A stretch of DNA of 64,000 nucleotides from contig CM039462.1 in NCBI GenBank assembly GCA_022414725.1, positions 127,197,556-127,261,555 on the forward strand, given 5' to 3'. A program made the translations under genes and the position numbers. The notes beneath the pieces are model-generated. The model had not been told where the DNA came from, did not search any database, and saw only the letters and a list, made by a program, of their open reading frames with translations. This DNA is from Microglena sp. YARC. Taxonomy: Eukaryota; Chlorophyta; Chlorophyceae; Chlamydomonadales; Chlamydomonadaceae. Below are positions 1-9,852 of the stretch, in pieces; position 1 is the stretch's first letter; every line of letters begins with the position of its first letter.

Positions 1-424
1 GACGAGGAAGTTCTGAGCTTAGAGAACAGGTTACAGATCCGCGCCTTTCGAACGGCGACCAGTTGGGACCCTGCACGCCAGTAGGCTATCCTCTACTTTG
101 AAAATGGTTTGTAAACTTCTCAGGTATCTATATATGATTATTTAGATTCAGGAAAACATAAGGTCATAACCAGATTCGAAGGGACGAGGAAGTTCTGAGC
201 TTAGAGAACTGGTTACAGATCCGCGCCTTTCGAACGGCGACCAGTTGGGACCCTGCACGCCAGTAGGCTATCCTACACTACGATAATGGTTTCTAAACTT
301 CTTAGGTACCTATATCTGATAAATTAGATTCAGGTAAACAAAATGTCATAACCAGATTCGAAGGGACGGGGAAGTTCTGAGCTTAGAGAACTGGTTACAG
401 ATCCGCGCCTTTCGAACAGCGCAG
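1..424 (+). repeat. ~182-bp satellite, forward-oriented block
   Basis: About 2.3 tandem copies, starting near 1, 183 and 365. Each opens with GACGAGGAAGTTCTGAGC and contains CAGTAGGCTATCCT and AGATTCAGG landmarks. Copies differ by scattered substitutions. The block begins at the window edge, so it probably continues to the left. No ORF or gene is seen in it. Confidence 0.9.
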
Positions 425-1115
425 ATCGGTAACTACTGATTTAAACTCAGAACTTCCTCGTTCCTTTGAATCTGCTTCTGATCTTTGGTTTTCCTGAATC
501 GGACTGATCACATATAGGCACCTGACAAGTTCAGGGACCATTTTCCTACTGTAGGATAGTTTATGGGGTTCAGGATCTCAACTGGTTACGGTTTAAAACA
601 GCGCAGATCGGTAACTACTGATTTGAACTCAGAACTTCCTCGTTCCTTCGAATCTGCTTCTGATCTTTGGTTTTCCTGAATCGGACTGATCACATATAGG
701 TACCTGACAAGTTCAGGGACCATTTTCCTACTGTAGGATAGTCTATGGGGTTCAGGATCTCAACTGGTTAAGGTTTAAACAGCGCAGATCGGTAACTACT
801 GATTTGAACTCAGAACTTCCTCGTTCCTTCGAATCTGCTTCTGATCTTTGGTTTTCCTGAATCGGACTGATCACATATAGGTACCTGACAAGTTCAGGGA
901 CCATTTTCCTACTGTAGGATAGTCTATGGGGTTCAGGATCTCAACTGGTTACGGTTTAAACAGCGCAGATCGGTAACTACTGATTTGAACTCAGAACTTC
1001 CTCGTTCCTTCGAATCTGCTTCTGATCTTTGGTTTTCCTGAATCGGACTGATCCCATATGGGTACCTGACAAGTTCAGGGACCATTTTCCTAATGTAGGA
1101 TAGTCTATGGGGTTA
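425..1115 (-). repeat. ~180-bp satellite, inverted block of the same family
   Basis: About four copies with landmark CAGCGCAGATCGGTAACTAC near 419, 599, 779 and 959. The reverse complement aligns along its whole length with the 1-424 block: CAGAACTTCCTCGT against GAGGAAGTTCTG, and ATCCTACAGTAGG-type segments. It is therefore the same family in opposite orientation, diverged by many substitutions. The copies within this block are much more alike than the two blocks are to each other. Confidence 0.88.
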
Positions 1116-1647
1116 TGTTATAAAAATGTTTTATTACATTGATGACCTCTTTGACATATATTCCAAAGCATCCCTTATTCATATCTAAGTCTATGTAACT
1201 TAAAGGAAGTACGGTATGCAAAGATTTGAATAGTTATTCATTAAATAATGCAGTTGTATTCACTGCTGAAATTGGGCCGAAATACCTACGGTTAATAAGC
1301 AATATAGACCCTTGTGCTAACCGTATATTCCCTTTCCTACCCTTGCTGGCCCTTCACCGTTGGTTCCTCTCTTCCCTGTTCCAATAAATCCGGGACGCGA
1401 ACTGTTGTAGTGCTAGCTGGACTGTTGTTCCAAGCAACCGTGTACCGTACTCCTGCCCGGCTCTCAGCTGTCCCCGCGCCCCAGTAGAAGATCCCTGGCA
1501 ACGGAGCCCACGCACGCCAAACCCCTGAACCCACAAACTGAACCGGCCAAATGCAATTCGAGCCACCAGATTGTAAACTCGCATTCTGAACGCTACGCTA
1601 CGATCCTCCTCTTCCTCTTTTTTCTTCACTTCGACTGGAGACAAACT
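1116..1647. other. No gene recognised; sequence upstream of the H3-like exon
   Basis: Non-repetitive sequence between the satellite and the H3-like exon. I looked on the plus strand for an H3 N-terminal tail exon (ARTKQTARKS-type) and found none. The minus-strand open frames here are short and resemble nothing I recognise. Confidence 0.5.
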
Positions 1648-1740
1648 ACTAACGAGGCAACGATCACAAGGCATACATGCATCGGTGAGCAGCCCTGGTC
1701 GCCAACTGCATCTTGGCCTTGTGATCGTTGCCTCGTTAGT
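1648..1740. repeat. Perfect 25-bp inverted repeat, 43-nt loop
   Basis: Positions 1648-1672 and 1716-1740 are exact reverse complements over 25 bp, separated by 43 nt. The right arm runs to the probable 5' edge of the H3-like exon and contains its candidate AG acceptor (1738-1739). A transcript would form a strong hairpin covering the splice site. Confidence 0.85.
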
Positions 1741-2334
1741 GCAAGCTGCTCCTCGTAGTTACACGAGGCTAGTTCGACAAATTGTACAAGATTTCGGAAA
1801 TTACAGAATCCAAGCAGGGGCAAATTTGGCCCTTCAGGAAGCGACAGAGGCCTACTTGGTGGGCCTCTTCGAGAACACTAATCTGGCGGCTATACATGCC
1901 AAGCGGGTAACCATTATGCCCAAGGATATGCAGGTGCGCTATCTACAGGGGTTGGGGGTGGGGTGGGGGGTGGGTGGGCGGGGTGGGGGTAAGAGTTGGA
2001 TCCACACAAAATATGCTGCATCTTCTGGGCAGATCCCTAGGTGGGCAGTTGGCCTTTGGTAAAAATATGCTGCAGCTGCTGGGACCCGTACACGACAAAA
2101 CACAACAGTACACTACACTACACTACACAACAGTACACAACACTATACAACACTACACAACACTACACAACACTAGACAACACTATAGAATAAGGGGGTT
2201 GGGAGGGGGATGGGGGGGGTGGGGGGGGGGGGTGGGGGGGGGACTGAGCTACTTGAAACACTCACTCATTCACTAACTTTGATGTCTGTTTCCACTTGCA
2301 GCTCGCTCGGAGGATTCGAGGGGAGCGAAACTAG
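1740..2334 (+). CDS. Divergent histone H3, C-terminal part (two exons)
   Basis: Exon 1 runs from about 1740 to 1933 and exon 2 from 2302 to 2334, joined across a 368-bp GT-AG intron (CAG|GTGCGC ... TTGCAG|CTC). The joined frame reads through the H3 histone fold: LVRQIVQDF (alpha-1), [19 protein letters not shown] (alpha-2) and [13 protein letters not shown] (loop 2/alpha-3), ending [10 protein letters not shown]. Canonical H3 ends in RIRGERA. Loop 1 (GNYRIQ) is one residue shorter than in canonical H3 (KTDLRF), and the segment before LVRQ (APRSYTR) is atypical. The frame upstream has no ATG, only a GTG at 1685, so exon 1 probably begins at a splice acceptor near 1739. The tail with the modifiable lysines and the alpha-N helix were not found. 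The intron holds CACTACACAA-type repeats and G tracts. It could be an H3 variant, a CENH3, or a 5'-truncated pseudogene. Family assignment is sure; gene status is not. Confidence 0.8.
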
Positions 2335-2368
2335 GACTTGGCAAGAAGTTGTGGTGAGTTATGTTTTC

Positions 2369-2661
2369 ATGCCTGAACCACCCTCATGTAACAACTTAAT
2401 GAATGCATGTTACTTATCAATAATATCATAATATGGCTTAGCTGAACCTACCCATACTGTAGCCCGATAAGCGCCCTTGAGGCTGCTTGCTACAGAATGG
2501 GCGGGAGATGCGATTTGCCTTGTATGGTATGCCTGAACCACCCTCATGTAACAACTTAATTAATGCATGTTACTTATCAATAATATCATAATATGGCTTA
2601 GCTGAACCTACCCATACTGTAGCCCGATAAGCGCCCTTGAGGCTGCTTGCTACAGAATGGG
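2369..2661. repeat. 133-bp direct duplication
   Basis: 2369-2501 and 2529-2661 are direct copies with essentially one mismatch (GAATGCATG against TAATGCATG), 160 bp apart and directly downstream of the H3-like stop codon. A perfect small hairpin, GGGTACGATACCC, follows the second copy. Confidence 0.9.
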
Positions 2662-2751
2662 TACGATACCCACGAGAGCACTGTATTGTATTCATCAATT
2701 GTGCGATACCCACAACGATGAATACTTTCCCGACTCCTGAATTAGACCTAA

Positions 2752-3165
2752 CTTCCAGCCAGCTCCATTAGGTTGTACAGCTTCCAGCCATGGGTTGTAC
2801 AGCTTCCAGCTAGCTCCTTAGGTTGTAGAACTTCCAGCCAGCTTCAATAGACTTTCACTTTGTGTGACAGGTTGTACAGCTTCTAGCTAGATCCATTAGG
2901 TTGTACAGCTTCCAGCCAGCTGCATTAGGTTGTACAGCTTCTAACCAGCTCCATTAGGTTGTAGAGCTTCCAGCCAGCTCCATTAGACTTTCACTTGTGT
3001 GGCAGGTTTGTAAAGCTTCCACCCAGCTCCATTAGGTTGTACAGCTTCCAGCCAGCTCCATAAGACTTTCACTTTGTGTGCCAGGTTGTATAGCTTCCAG
3101 CCAGATCCATTAGGCTGTCTCTCTGTATATTAGGTTGTTGTGTAGCTTCGAGCCAGCTAAGCCGT
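2752..3165. repeat. ~30-bp minisatellite
   Basis: Roughly a dozen degenerate copies built on CCATTAGGTTGTACAGCTTC plus CAGCCAGCT. Some copies carry an insert (ACTTTCACTTTGTGTG). No coding potential is seen. Confidence 0.85.
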
Positions 3166-3324
3166 CCTCAGCAGGAAAATTAAATATATGATACCAATTT
3201 GTTTTCTGGCATTATATTTGTTTCCTTTCTTGTAAAAGTTTCTTTCCTACCATTGTCCAAAGTGCGAGTACTTAAAAAACGCACACACACCCTACTTGGG
3301 CTGTTTCCAAACTCCTACATTCAA

Positions 3325-3443
3325 CTTCAACTTGGTTACATAGCCAGACTTCAACTTGGTTACATAGCCAGACTTCAACTTGGTTACGTAGCCAGACTTC
3401 AACTTGGTTACATAGCCAGACTTCAACTTGGTTACATAGCCAG
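3325..3443 (+). repeat. 24-bp tandem repeat, five copies
   Basis: Five near-identical copies of CTTCAACTTGGTTACATAGC plus CAGA. The period is a multiple of three, so an 85-aa frame (3199-3456) passes through with an eight-residue repeat LQLGYIAR. I treat that frame as a by-product of the repeat. Confidence 0.9.
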
Positions 3444-3848
3444 TTGTGACACTTGAGATTACAGCCATCATCTTGCTAGCACCTACACCCCACCCTAGAT
3501 TTTTTGTCTAGCCAATGAAAGCACAACTAATGTACTACAAGGTACGGATTTGTGCCGGTTATCGCTAGGCGCTCGCCCGCCTCGGATTCAAAGCTTCCTA
3601 CCTCTCGGCAGCCTACATATGGGAGCTTAGCTACATTTCGAAGTGCAATATCTTCGACCACCTTGAATTCCGTTTGATATTGTCTTGATTGACTTCCGTC
3701 TGATTCAATTAATAAGCTGCTTGAATTGAATCACTGATTCAAACTGTTTTCAAGGTACCCTGATTCAAGGGGAAAACCGCTTGATAGGGGTTCATTGATT
3801 CAAACCAGTTGATTCAAACGATTTCAAAGGTCTGCCTAAATACCGACG
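3444..3848. other. No gene recognised; GATTCAA-rich stretch
   Basis: Unremarkable sequence to about 3650, then dispersed GATTCAA/TTGAATT words (about 3660-3830) in both orientations. No supported ORF. Confidence 0.5.
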
Positions 3849-4262
3849 CTGTCAGTTATCGAACAGTCGCGACAGTACAGGCAGGCATTGCAGCAGCAGC
3901 AGCAGCAGCATCTAACAACTATCCTGTAAGCTATATCCGACCAGCTCAACTCGATCTAGCATCCTGTCAGTTATCGAACAGTAGCGACAGTGCAGGCAGG
4001 CATCGCAGAAGCAGCAGCAGCATTTGACTATCCTGTAAGCTATATCCGACCAGCTCAACTCGATCTAGCATCATGTAAGCTATCGAACAATTGTGACAGT
4101 GCAGGCAGGCAGGCATTGCAGCAGAAGCATCTAACAACTATCCTGTAAGCTATATCCGACCAGCTCAACTCGATCTAGCATCCTGTCAGTTATCGAACAG
4201 TAGCGACAGTGCAGGCAAGCATTGCAGCAGCAGCATCTAACAACTATCCTGTAAGCTAGATC
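3849..4262. repeat. ~110-bp tandem repeat with GCA-triplet runs
   Basis: Copies of TATCCTGTAAGCTATATCCG start near 3919, 4029, 4139 and 4243. Each is followed by GACCAGCTCAACTCGATCTA and a variable run of CAG/GCA triplets. Differences in triplet number between copies suggest slippage. Confidence 0.85.
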
Positions 4263-4289
4263 CGACCAACTTCACCTGGTTTATTGAAC

Positions 4290-4415
4290 AAACGCGATTG
4301 AGCGAGCGAGCAAGCAATTCCTGAGCAATGCGAGCAAGCACTTCCTGAGCGATGCGAGCAAGCACTTCCTGAGCGAGCGAGCGAGCACTTCCTGAGCAAT
4401 GCAATTCGGCAATGC
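4290..4415. repeat. Short GAGCGAGCGAGCAAGCA-type minisatellite
   Basis: Four to five degenerate copies of CACTTCCTGAGC plus GAGCGAGC or AATGCGAGCAAG. The 4237-4443 minus frame is produced by the repeat and has no recognisable domain. Confidence 0.75.
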
Positions 4416-4666
4416 AATTCAAATTAGCGAACAGGCGATGCAACTCGTCGCGAAATCCTGGAAGCTATTTCAAAGACACCTCACCTTGGGCTTCTGAATT
4501 TCCAGGAATTGAGTGGTAACCAGCGAAAGATGTGGTGCATCCTCGCTGGACCGAGCATATGAACCTACCAAACCCTTATCATGTTTCAGCTGAAACTCTC
4601 GACGTTTGACATGTCTATCCTGTGACACGTCACCTTTCACCGATGCGAGCGTTTGCTGTCAGCCAG

Positions 4667-4812
4667 CTAGCGACACGAACCTCCGGGCATCGTGTGGTTT
4701 CGCATGTCCGGGCAGCGTGTGGTTTCGCATGTCCGGGTAGCTCGCGACACGAACCTCCGGGCATCGTGTGGTTTCGCATGTCCGGGCAGCTCGCGACACG
4801 AACCTCCGGGCA
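4667..4812. repeat. ~48-bp minisatellite
   Basis: Three to four copies of GCGACACGAACCTCCGGGCA plus TCGTGTGGTTTCGCATGTCC, one with an internal partial duplication. The array abuts the next minisatellite without a gap. Confidence 0.85.
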
Positions 4813-5305
4813 TGCCCCATGCAACCCCATGGCACACACCGCATGCCCCATGCAACCCCATGCCCCATGCAACCCCATGCATCATGCAACCCCATGCATC
4901 ATGCAACCCCATGGCACACACCGCATGCCCCATGCAACCCCATGCAACCCCATGCATCATGCAACCCCATGGCACACACCGCATGCCCCATGCACCCCCC
5001 TGCCTCATGCAACCCCATGGCACACACCGCATGCCCCATGCAACCCCATGGCACACACCACATGCCCCATGCAACCCCATGGCACACACCGCAGGCCCCA
5101 TGCAACCCCATGCCTCATGCAACCCCATGCATCATGCAACCCCATGCAACCCCATGCCCCATGCAACCCCATGCCTCATGCAACCCCATGCATCATGCAA
5201 CCCATGGCACACACCGCATGCCCCATGCAACCCCATGCATTCATGCAACCCCATGGCACACACCGCATGCCCCATGCAACCCATGGCACACACCGCATGC
5301 CCCAC
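4813..5305. repeat. 11-bp CATGCAACCCC minisatellite with a GGCACACACCG variant
   Basis: About 490 bp built from CATGCAACCCC, CATGCATCATGCAACCCC and CATGGCACACACCGCATGCC units. It has almost no stops in several frames on both strands, so several long overlapping open frames result. None is likely to be a gene. Confidence 0.9.
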
Positions 5306-6009
5306 TATCGATAGTTAGATCCATCTGATGGTTAATCTATGGGCTGGTAGTCTAAATGAGCATCGATTACTGAGAAAACTGATGATCTGACGAGCAGGGG
5401 TGCGACAAGGTTTGTGTACCAGTCGACGAATATATCAGTACCACCCTTACCATCATTTGGCGCTTGGGACATGGCGATGGCTTGGGTTGATGGTGCGAGG
5501 GTGATGAACAGAATTAGGGGAGATGGAAATAGGAGAATTTGATATCCTGGATACAGTCGACGGAATACTAAAATGAAACCGCCTCGTGTACGGCACACCT
5601 TACGGTGTAACCAAATGGTGTAGCAACCCACGGGGCAGTGGAACACCAATACGATTTTGAATCAACAAATTGCAGGATGTTAACGAGAATATCGTGGTTC
5701 TTTTTTAGATCATGGCTCTCCATCCTGCAGACTCCGTATCGTTCTTTTGTCGGTACTTTCGAGAGTGTCCATTGAAGGACCAGCCGCACTTAAGCGATCG
5801 ACTCTTCCCCAGTACCGTGGCCAAAAGAACACGGGGTCTTTGTTGATGTGCAATGCGTCATGTAAGGAGGTTTCTTTGCTGGACGGGTCATTTTATAGGA
5901 CCATCCACTCATACAATATATGATTGTCACCGCCTAATACCGTTTTTTTGATGTTTCATTTTACTGTTCCGCCGACTGTAGGGATAGGAGGAAGACGGGT
6001 ATAGATATC
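5306..6009. other. No gene recognised
   Basis: Non-repetitive sequence. Minus-strand open frames at 5332-5649 and 5568-5789 begin at non-ATG codons and show no domain or motif I recognise. An exon of an unidentified gene cannot be excluded. Confidence 0.4.
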
Positions 6010-6205
6010 GGGCAGGAAGGGGGTGGGGGGGTGGGGGGCTTTGGGCAGGAGATTTGGCTTGCGGGGCCAGAGAGGTAAGGTGACGTCGGGAATTAGGGAG
6101 AAGGGAATTGATGGTGTTCCGCAGGGGTGGTTGGTGTTCCGCAGGGGGGTGGTTGGTGTTCCGCAGGGGGGTGTGGTGTTCCGCAGTGGGGGGTGGTTGG
6201 TGTTC
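6010..6205. repeat. G-rich dispersed repeat, copy 1
   Basis: Contains GGCAGGAGATTTGGCTTGCG, AAGGTGACGTCGGGAATTAG and several copies of GGTGTTCCGCAGGGG. The same blocks recur at 8230-8530, so this is one member of a dispersed family. Proline-rich minus-strand frames across it come from the G tracts. Confidence 0.85.
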
Positions 6206-6241
6206 CGCAACTGAATGCATTTGACTTTTACAAAAAAAATC

Positions 6242-6445
6242 ATGGATGCGCTTAAACTGCCAAGCACATTCACGTACAATGACTCTGCAGATGTCCTGGA
6301 GAAACACGGCATACACGAACACAACCTGAGTTATAGGCCCGGATTCATATTTCCACCTTTGTACACAGAGGACAAATTGGCAGCGTTTGTGAGAAAGTGC
6401 GGGGTTCTCAAACGACAGTACACGGACATGTTGAGAAACGATTGA
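6242..6445 (+). CDS. Small hypothetical protein or terminal exon
   Basis: An ATG at 6242 (MDALKLPSTFTYNDSAD...) opens a 67-codon frame ending at 6445. The frame stays open upstream to an ATG at 6215. The composition is balanced, not repeat-derived, with a hydrophobic/aromatic middle (NLSYRPGFIFPPLYTEDKLA) and a basic end (RKCGVLKRQYTDMLRND). I do not recognise the family. It could equally be the last exon of a longer gene whose upstream part is lost in the G-rich repeat just before it. No signal peptide or membrane segment is seen. Its downstream neighbour is the minus-strand ankyrin gene, so the two converge. Confidence 0.3.
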   Translation: MDALKLPSTFTYNDSADVLEKHGIHEHNLSYRPGFIFPPLYTEDKLAAFVRKCGVLKRQYTDMLRND

Positions 6446-6561
6446 GTATTCAACTTTTACAACGGAGACTAATATAGATTTTGAAACTGAAGCAATAACA
6501 AGACGGTAAAAATCTCATTAGAAAAGCCTAGATATAAAGGAAAACTATACTACACTGTAGT

Positions 6562-6739
6562 TTCTAGGCAACTCCGTGACCCAAACTGTATCAGAAACAC
6601 CCCCAATCAAAGGGGGTGTGATCAGGCCTGCGCGCATTGCAGCTTCTAGGCAACTCCGTGACCCAAACTGTATCAGAAACACCCCCAATCAAAGGGGGTG
6701 TGATCAGGCCTGCGCGCATTGCAGCTTCTAGGCAGCTCC
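6562..6739. repeat. 82-bp tandem duplication with internal hairpin
   Basis: Copies start at 6562 and 6644, with a 14-nt remnant at 6726. Each contains ACACCCCCAATCAAAGGGGG followed by TGT, a strong stem around a short loop. It lies just downstream of the ankyrin gene's stop codon and could fold in its 3' region, but no function can be shown. Confidence 0.85.
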
Positions 6740-6758
6740 CAAAGCCATCAATCGTGCT

Positions 6759-8015
6759 CTAACCACCAAATCTCAAGAGAAGTTTGGCAACTTCTACGTG
6801 TCCACCCTGTCTAGCCAACGCCAGAGCACGCCCCCTCTGGCGTCTAACTGCTTCCATAAGAGCAGCTCCTCCTAGACAGTCTGCGTGTGTAGGGTGGACT
6901 GGAGCAGACAGGAGGAGTCTGACCACCTCGGTGTGGCCACCTCGGCTGCTCTCAGCAGAGCACCACCCATCTGGTAGTTGCCGCTCGCGCAGGGTGGCTG
7001 GAGCTTCCATTGAGGAGCCTTACTGTCTCGATGTGACCCCCACAGCTGCGCTTGCCAGAGCACGCCCTCTCTGGCAGTCTGCGTGTGCTGGGTGGTCTGG
7101 ATATCCAATGAGAAGCTTGGCCACCTCAATGTGACCACCCCTAGCTGCTTCTATAAGAGCAAGTCCATCAAGACAATCTGCTCGCGCAGGGTGGATAGGA
7201 GCAGACAGGAGGAACCTTACTGTCTCGATGTGTCCACCCTCAGCTGCTAACCACAAGAGCACGCCCCCTCTGGCCGTCAGCTCGCGCAGCATGCTCTGGA
7301 TATCCAATGAGAAACTTGGCCACCTCAGTGTGACCACCCCCCAGCTGCTTCTATAAGAGCAAGTCCATCAAGACAATCTGCTCGCACAGGGTGGTCTGGA
7401 GCAGACAGGAGTAGCCTGGCCACCTCCATGTGACCACCCTCAGCTGCTTCCACAAGAGCAAGCCCCCTCTGGCAGTCTGCTCGCGCAGCATGCTGGGGTG
7501 ATTCCAAAAGAAGCCTTACAATCTCGGTGTGACACCAGCAGCTGCTGGCACAAGAGCACGCCCACCTTGGCAGTTTGCATGTGCAGGGTTGACTGGAGCT
7601 TCCAAAAGAAGCCTTACAATCTCTGTATGGCCATTCTCTGTTGCTTCTATTAGCAGTTCACTATCACCACTATTAGGTATGGTCCCTGCAGCAAACCTCG
7701 GGGTCTGAACAATAGCCCTGACCAGGTCGGTATGTCCACCGATTACAGACTGTGTCAGCAGAGCATCGTAGTTAAAAGAGCCTGGTACGGTCAGATCCAA
7801 CAGCTGCACAGCCACATCAATGCGATCGTAGGCACATAGCACGTTCGAATGCGTTCGTGATAGTGAATCTGCGCAACAGGATGTGAGGAAAGTTGGCTGA
7901 TGCGTAGTCCGACCAGGCTGGAGAGAGAGTAGACAGTTCCAAACATTGATGAAATACCAATTGACTCGAAGAGAATGCGCAATATTAGCTCTGTAGGAAT
8001 AGTAGGGAGAGGCAT
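6759..8015 (-). pseudogene. F-box/ankyrin-repeat protein gene, frameshifted
   Basis: The ATG at 8013-8015 starts MPLPTIPTELILRILFESIG, an F-box-like N-terminus (LP-x-E-L-I-L-R-I-L). Ankyrin repeats follow to the stop at 6759-6761, built on GGH-x-E-V-x-(R/K)-LLL ... AP-x-HPARADC-x-x-G-x-ALIEAA with a period near 34 residues; at least seven are recognisable. The frame changes about four times, near 7840, 7515, 7330 and 7025, so no single frame covers the gene. F-box proteins normally recruit substrates to SCF ubiquitin ligases, with ankyrin repeats as the binding surface; that role is inferred from the family. The breaks may be true decay, missed tiny introns, or sequencing indels, since this contig shows indel noise elsewhere. 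Repeats are also very similar at DNA level, suggesting recent repeat expansion. Confidence 0.7.
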
Positions 8016-8079
8016 CGACAAATCTGAGAGAAGCAGAAAGAAGCTGAGAATAGAGGCTGCGAGCCTAGAAGAGCCAGCC

Positions 8080-8229
8080 CTTCGCACACTGCGGACCCCT
8101 CAATATATCGAGAGACCGGACATGGACCCCTGCGTCCTTCCAACCCGATCGGGACCCCAATCACCACTGTAGCTCTATTTTAGGGGGCTGCTCGGTCTCT
8201 CAAATATTGAGGGTCCGCAGTGTGCGAAG
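8080..8229. repeat. Imperfect inverted repeat, ~38-bp arms (foldback/MITE-like)
   Basis: Left arm 8080-8118 (CTTCGCACACTGCGGACC...) and right arm 8193-8229 are near-perfect reverse complements, separated by about 74 bp. It sits immediately upstream of the F-box start at 8015. No clear target-site duplication was seen. Confidence 0.75.
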
Positions 8230-8530
8230 GTGGTGGGGGGGTGTTTCCGCAGGGGGGGGGGTCGTGTTCCGCAGGGGGGGGGGGCTTTGGGCAGGAGATT
8301 TTGGCTTGCGGGGCCAGAGGGGTAAGGTGACGTCGGGATTAGGGAGAAGGAATTGATGGCGTGACGCAGTGGGGGGGTGGTTGGTGTTCCGCAGGGGGGG
8401 GGGGGGGGGGGGGGGCTTTGGCAGGAGATTTGGCTTGCGGGGCAGAGGGGTAAGGTGACGTCGGGATTAGGGAGAAGGGAATTGATGGCGTGACGCGTGG
8501 GGGGGTTGGTGTTCCGCAGGGGGGGGGTGT
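8230..8530. repeat. G-rich dispersed repeat, copies 2 and 3 in tandem
   Basis: Two tandem copies of the 6010-6205 element about 130 bp apart, each with GGCAGGAGATTTTGGCTTGC or GCAGGAGATTTGGCTTGCGG, then TAAGGTGACGTCGGGATTAG, then TTGGTGTTCCGCAGGGGG and a long G run. Confidence 0.85.
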
Positions 8531-8534
8531 TGCG

Positions 8535-8728
8535 GAGCAACGTACTTGCGGGTTCTTGGGTAGACTCAGAGAGGGGTTTGTTGCGGGGCAACTTACTGGC
8601 GGTCCAGCGGGGGTCTTGGGTATAGACGCAGAGAGGGTTTGTTGCCGGGAAAACGTACTTGCGTCCAGCGGGGTCTTGGTATAGACGCAGAGAGGGGTTT
8701 GTTGCCGGGGCAACGTACTTGCGGACTA
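8535..8728. repeat. ~64-bp tandem repeat, three copies
   Basis: Three copies of GGGGCAACGTACTTGCGG, then GGTCTTGGGTATAGACGCAG, then AGAGGGGTTTGTTGC, with single-base length differences between copies. Confidence 0.85.
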
Positions 8729-8790
8729 AGAACAATATCAGAGGCTATCGATGACTTTAGACATTACATTGTGGCTGGCGCATCCTGTGA

Positions 8791-9037
8791 AACTAAATGA
8801 AACAAATTTGGTGTATACAAACTCAATAAATCAAATTTTGTTTATGCAACTAAATGACACAAATTTGGTGTATACAAACTCAATAAATCAAATTTTGTGT
8901 ATGCAACCAAATGACACAAATTTGGTGTACACAAACTCAATAAATCAAATTTTGTGTATGCAACTAAATGACACAAATTTTGTGTATACAAAACTCAATA
9001 AATCAAATTTTGTGTATGCAACATCTAAATGAAACAA
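8791..9037 (+). repeat. 57-bp tandem repeat, four copies
   Basis: Copies start at 8791, 8848, 8905 and 8962. Because 57 is divisible by three, a 93-codon ATG frame (8751-9032) runs through with a 19-residue repeat (LNDTNLVYTNSINQILCMQ). Coding is possible but unsupported. The repeat also changes reading register near its end. Confidence 0.85.
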
Positions 9038-9183
9038 AATTTTGTTTTTTATCATTCAGGTATATACCATTTTTATCATTCAGGTTATATACCCATACGA
9101 TGATACCATACCATATATTCAATTCAGGTATCATAGTCTAAACCCAGAGGCTGAATACCTGAATGATCATCGTCAATCATCGT

Positions 9184-9510
9184 CATGACTGGTTTATCGT
9201 CATCAATGGTTTATCGTCATGACTGGTTTATCGTCATCAATGGTTTATCGTCATGACTGGTTTATCGTCAACCAATGGTTATCGTCATCAATGTTTATCG
9301 TCATCAATGGTTTATCGTCATCAATGGTTTTATCGGTCATCAATGGTTTATCGTCATCAATGGTTTTTATCGTCATCAATGGTTTATCGTCATCATGGTT
9401 TTATCGTCATGACTGGTTCATCGTCATCAATGGTTTATCGTCATCAATGGTTTATCGTCATCAATGGTTTATCGTCATGACTGGTTCATCGTCATCAATG
9501 GTTTCATGAC
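9184..9510. repeat. ~15-bp TCATCAATGGTTTATCG minisatellite
   Basis: About 20 units of GTTTATCGTCATCAATG alternating with a GTCATGACTG variant. Open frames through it are repeat-derived. Confidence 0.9.
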
Positions 9511-9852
9511 TGTAATATCAATGGTTCGTGTAGGGGCGAAGCCGGCATTTGAGGTCTGTATATTCATGCCGTTCGCGACCTCCGCACATGGGCTAGTGCG
9601 GACACAGGTTGTGTTGCAACAATATTATTGACGGATCCTCTTCCCACCCTTGACCGCATCCGCATTCTCCTTCACGAACGCCACCCAGGTGTCGCTGCGC
9701 ATGGAAGCAGCGAACACTTACAGGTCAGCAGATCGTCGACCGGCTTTGTCGTCCTCCGGCAGTGTAAGGGTCATTCCACCGCACCTGCGCACAACGTGAA
9801 TAATGTTTGTCAAAATCATGCAGACGTTATGTCGTCAGTCAGTCTTTATTAA
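9511..9852. other. No gene recognised
   Basis: Unique sequence between two repeat blocks. A 74-codon frame (9628-9852) starts at TTG, not ATG, and matches nothing I recognise. Confidence 0.45.

Noticed and set aside
1740..2334. Calling the H3-like gene CENH3
   Set aside because: CENH3 usually has a longer loop 1. This loop is shorter, helices 2-3 are close to canonical H3, and the tail is unseen. Proximity to satellite alone is not enough.
4622..5328. Long His/Pro-rich open frames on both strands
   Set aside because: They arise from the 11-bp CATGCAACCCC repeat, which lacks stop codons in several frames.
6600..6625. Bacterial-type terminator at the CCCCC-loop-GGGGG hairpin
   Set aside because: Eukaryotic context, no following T run, and the hairpin is inside an 82-bp tandem repeat.
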